Positions 57,214-59,379 of a stretch of DNA of 59,379 nt are shown one piece after another. This DNA is from Gemmatimonadaceae bacterium (GTDB lineage Bacteria > Gemmatimonadota > Gemmatimonadetes > Gemmatimonadales > Gemmatimonadaceae): positions 202,267 through 261,645 of the forward strand of contig JAIEMN010000020.1 in NCBI GenBank assembly GCA_019752115.1. The letters are read 5' to 3'. Every line of letters starts with the position of its first letter. Within the stretch, counting starts at the first letter, position 1. The translations under genes and the position numbers were made by a program. The notes beneath the pieces were generated by a model. The model ran no database searches. It saw only the letters and a list, made by a program, of their open reading frames with translations, and was not told where the DNA came from.

Positions 57214-58014
57214 CTACGCCTGATTCTCGCCCGGCTCGTCGCTGCCGTCCAGATCATCGTCGTCCGGATAGCCGAGGGCGGCGGTTTCGCTGAAGCGACG
57301 GCCGAGTCGGATCTGCCACGCCGCATCGCGCTGTAGCGCCGCGGGAATGGGCGGCGCGCTCACGCCGGCATCGGCGCAGACGTCGGCCAGCAGCTCCTTG
57401 CCGTCCACGAACACGAGCGTATCGGCGTGCAGCCCCGAGAAGACGCGCACGCCATCGGTCTCGATGATGTACGCCAGCAGATACTCGCTCGGGCCCAGGT
57501 CATGCGTGAGATCGGGCTCGTGCACAAAGAGCGTGGTGTCGCTCAACCGATCGGTGAGCGTCGCGCCCACCCCGGCTTCCACGGTCTCCACTTCCCACAA
57601 GCCAAGCGGTGCGCGCAGCGCGGCCTGCGCCAATGCACGCGACTCGACATCCGCGCGCTTGCCCGCGGCATCATCCAGCCACGCTTCCGCGATGGGCTGC
57701 TTGAGCGCACTCGGTTCGTAGTTGAAGAGCGACCACGCGGTGAAGAGATCGGCCACGCCTTCGTCGACGTCTTCGTCTTCCTTCACGCCCCACGCATCGA
57801 GCGCGGCATCGACCCAATCGGCTGTGAGCTTTTTCTCGGCCCAGTCGAGCAGCTCCTGCCCGACACGCTTCTGGCGCTGCAAGACGACGTCGCCCTTGAG
57901 CCATTCCTTGCGCGCGTCGGCCGGCAACGCCGCGGCCTCAGGCGGCACGGCAGCGCCGTGACACTTCTTGAACTTCTTACCGGAGCCGCAGGGGCAGGGC
58001 GCGTTTCGATCCAT
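57214..58014 (-). CDS. SEC-C motif protein of unknown function
   Basis: 266 residues. A zinc-binding SEC-C motif is at the very N-terminus (APCPCGSGKKFKKCHG, residues 6-20), whereas in SecA and many other proteins it is C-terminal. The remainder is helical then alpha/beta (LFNYEPSALKQPIAEAWLDD, LLAYIIETDGVRVFSGLHAD) and ends in an acidic tail (YPDDDDLDGSDE). No enzymatic motif is visible. It lies 25 bp upstream of the S51 gene on the same strand. Confidence 0.8.
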   Translation of the reverse strand: MDRNAPCPCGSGKKFKKCHGAAVPPEAAALPADARKEWLKGDVVLQRQKRVGQELLDWAEKKLTADWVDAALDAWGVKEDEDVDEGVADLFTAWSLFNYEPSALKQPIAEAWLDDAAGKRADVESRALAQAALRAPLGLWEVETVEAGVGATLTDRLSDTTLFVHEPDLTHDLGPSEYLLAYIIETDGVRVFSGLHADTLVFVDGKELLADVCADAGVSAPPIPAALQRDAAWQIRLGRRFSETAALGYPDDDDLDGSDEPGENQA

Positions 58015-58034
58015 GCGGCCAATCTAGCGCGTGC

Positions 58035-58230
58035 TGCTGGCTCGGTGGATTGTGGGGATTGGATGGGGATTCGGTCGGATCTTGGGATAACTGAAACAGC
58101 ATGGGGGATTGAGGGGATCTTGAGGATCTCGGGGATACAACACGAAAAAATGTTGTATCCCTCAATCCCCGAGATCCCCATGATCCCCCATGCTGTTTCA
58201 GTTATCCCCCAATCCCCCCAATCCCCCCAA
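58035..58230. repeat. Long intergenic palindrome (GGGGATT words)
   Basis: The 26-bp arms 58084-58109 and 58183-58208 are perfectly complementary and contain GATAACTGAAACAGCATG. The outer parts consist of GGATTGGGGATT-type and CCCCCCAATCC-type words. The apex is GATACAACA with TGTTGTATC around CGAAAAAA (58134-58160). It lies between the threonine dehydratase stop (58263) and the SEC-C gene start (58014), both on minus. Confidence 0.9.
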
Positions 58231-58262
58231 TCCGCGCCATCCATCGCGCGAGAACGCCGGTA

Positions 58263-59243
58263 TCAGTTTGCGAGCTGCGCCGAGAACGTGGCGTGATCGA
58301 TGTTGCCGCCGCAGACCACGAGCCCGACGCGCTGGCCGAGGAGTCGTTCACGGAGCGGATAGAGCAGTGCCGCAAGGGCCGCCGCCCCCGCGGGCTCCAC
58401 GACGAGTTTGGCGGCGCGGAAGGTGAGGCGCATGGCGTCGCGGATCTGATCGTCGTTCACGAGCACCACCTCATCGGCGAACGCCTTGTTCATCGCGTAC
58501 GAGTAGGGCTCGCAGCGCGGAGCGCCGAGTGAATCGGCGATGGTGCGAACGGCGTCGATGCTTTGGGGGCTGCCGAGTTCGAAGCTGCGCTTCATGGTGT
58601 CGGCGCCTTCGGGTTCGATCACGAACACCGTGGTGCTCGGTGAGAGGCGCTTCACCGCGCAGCTCACGCCGGCGGTGAGGCCACCGCCACCGGCCGCGAC
58701 GAGTACGGCGTCGAGTTCGGCGCCGTGTGCGCGCACCTGATCGATGAACTCGAGGCCGAGCGTGGCGGTGCCGAGGGCGGTGAGCGGACCCTCGTACGGA
58801 TGCACGAAGGTGCGCCCTTCGGTGGCTTCGATTTCGTGGACGCGATCGAAGGCCTGGTGGACGGTGTCGACGAGTTCCACCGTGGCACCGAGTTCGCGGC
58901 AGACGGCGATGCGATACGCGCTGGCGGTGCGGGGCATCACGACTTTGGCGGTCGTGCCAAGCGTGCGCGCAGCGTAGGCGAGCGAGATGGCGTGATTGCC
59001 CGCCGACACCGCCGTGACACCGCGCGCGAGCGTGTCGGCGCTGAGCGAACGCATCACCGTGAGCGCGCCGCGGGGCTTGAAGGAGCCGGTGCGCTGGAAG
59101 AGCTCTTCCTTGAGCCAGATCTGCGTAGCGCCCAGTCGCTCGGCGACGGCGTGATCGACCAGCTGCCGCACGGGGGTCGTGACGATCAGGTCGCCGAGCG
59201 CGGCGCGATTGGCGCGGATCTCAGCTTCGGTGGGGTAGGTCAT
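58263..59243 (-). CDS. PLP-dependent threonine/serine dehydratase or serine racemase
   Basis: 326 residues, a fold-type II PLP enzyme without a regulatory domain. The Schiff-base Lys56 is in RTGSFKPRGA; the Asn loop is VSAGNHAISLAY; the phosphate-binding loop is AAGGGGLTAGV and the late pyridine-contact segment is VVCGGNIDH. This fits catabolic threonine dehydratase or serine racemase. The two cannot be separated from sequence. No Shine-Dalgarno is obvious before the ATG. Confidence 0.92.
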   Translation of the reverse strand: MTYPTEAEIRANRAALGDLIVTTPVRQLVDHAVAERLGATQIWLKEELFQRTGSFKPRGALTVMRSLSADTLARGVTAVSAGNHAISLAYAARTLGTTAKVVMPRTASAYRIAVCRELGATVELVDTVHQAFDRVHEIEATEGRTFVHPYEGPLTALGTATLGLEFIDQVRAHGAELDAVLVAAGGGGLTAGVSCAVKRLSPSTTVFVIEPEGADTMKRSFELGSPQSIDAVRTIADSLGAPRCEPYSYAMNKAFADEVVLVNDDQIRDAMRLTFRAAKLVVEPAGAAALAALLYPLRERLLGQRVGLVVCGGNIDHATFSAQLAN

Positions 59244-59379
59244 GTTTTGAGTTTAACTGATTACATCCAAGTTGAAATGAGAAAGGCCTTCCCCCGGCTG
59301 GTCGCGGCGTAGCACATCTGAGGTGCTCGCCAAAGAGTGACCACTTACGCGGGCCGTGAGGCCCAAGGACCGGGGGTCG
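59244..59379. other. Upstream region of the dehydratase at the window end
   Basis: The first 40 bp are AT-rich and on the minus strand contain TAATCAGTTAAACT close to the dehydratase ATG, which may be its promoter. I see no gene, RNA or long repeat in the remaining bases. Confidence 0.4.

Noticed and set aside
58134-58160. Intrinsic terminator for the dehydratase gene
   Set aside because: The A-run is inside the loop and no T-run follows the stem on either strand; it is the apex of the larger palindrome.
59244-59379. tRNA gene at the window end
   Set aside because: No cloverleaf pairing, T-arm consensus or CCA-proximal stem could be traced.

Overview
The window is about 59.4 kb of high-GC chromosomal DNA, densely coding on both strands, with no rRNA, tRNA, transposase, integrase or CRISPR array that I can see. 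Several features together suggest a Gram-negative, free-living member of the Gemmatimonadota: a Ser/Thr kinase fused to a TPR-rich output region, an Oar-like receptor with a carboxypeptidase-regulatory N-domain, many small outer-membrane barrels, paired M16 peptidases, a Tat-exported Gfo/Idh/MocA oxidoreductase and a long-form HisG. The taxonomic call is inference from protein style only; no marker RNA is present.

Layout. 1-4490: receptor plus propeller-type exported protein (minus strand). 4749-6431: a Phd/VapC-type antitoxin-toxin pair running directly into murB. 6762-9641: receptor-like Ser/Thr kinase. 9655-10681: a two-gene nucleotidyltransferase module that looks like a second toxin-antitoxin type system. 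10801-16923: paired M16 peptidases, a DUF429 protein, a Tat oxidoreductase and a sugar mutarotase. 16964-25678: a DUF4397 lipoprotein and a complete histidine operon (hisG-D-C-H-A-B-F, then hisN and hisIE), preceded by a previously unannotated 27-codon leader peptide with seven His codons and an intrinsic terminator, i.e. a transcription attenuator. 25864-34478: cupredoxin, polysaccharide co-polymerase-like protein, free-Met-sulfoxide reductase, HD hydrolase, ispG, membrane proteins, an FAD amine-oxidase-like enzyme and three outer-membrane barrels. 34617-40701: arginine genes (argH and argR on minus; argC, argB, argD on plus) around a divergent ArgR-type operator. 41036-51516: phosphatase, Smr protein, lipoproteins, M28 peptidase, rhodanese, hydrolase, desaturase, YggX, YhaM-like exonuclease, MarR regulator. 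51621-59243: YceI, PD40 propeller lipoprotein, CtpA protease, a plasmid RepA-like protein, an S51 peptidase, a SEC-C protein and a threonine dehydratase.

The most unusual signal is in the gaps between genes. At least thirteen intergenic spaces hold very long inverted repeats (arms about 25 to 130 bp, several perfect over 28 to 40 bp). They fall into word families that recur at distant loci: a TTTGGGG family with an AACTGATCGGTT core (three copies), a family sharing an identical 13-mer GGACAACTATGGA (three copies), a CACAGAGG family (two copies), a CAGGGGG family (two copies) and singletons. They often fill the whole gap, start a few bases after a stop codon, and lie in convergent, co-directional and once divergent spaces. 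I know of no described element class that fits, and I regard them as the best candidate for an undescribed system in this window.
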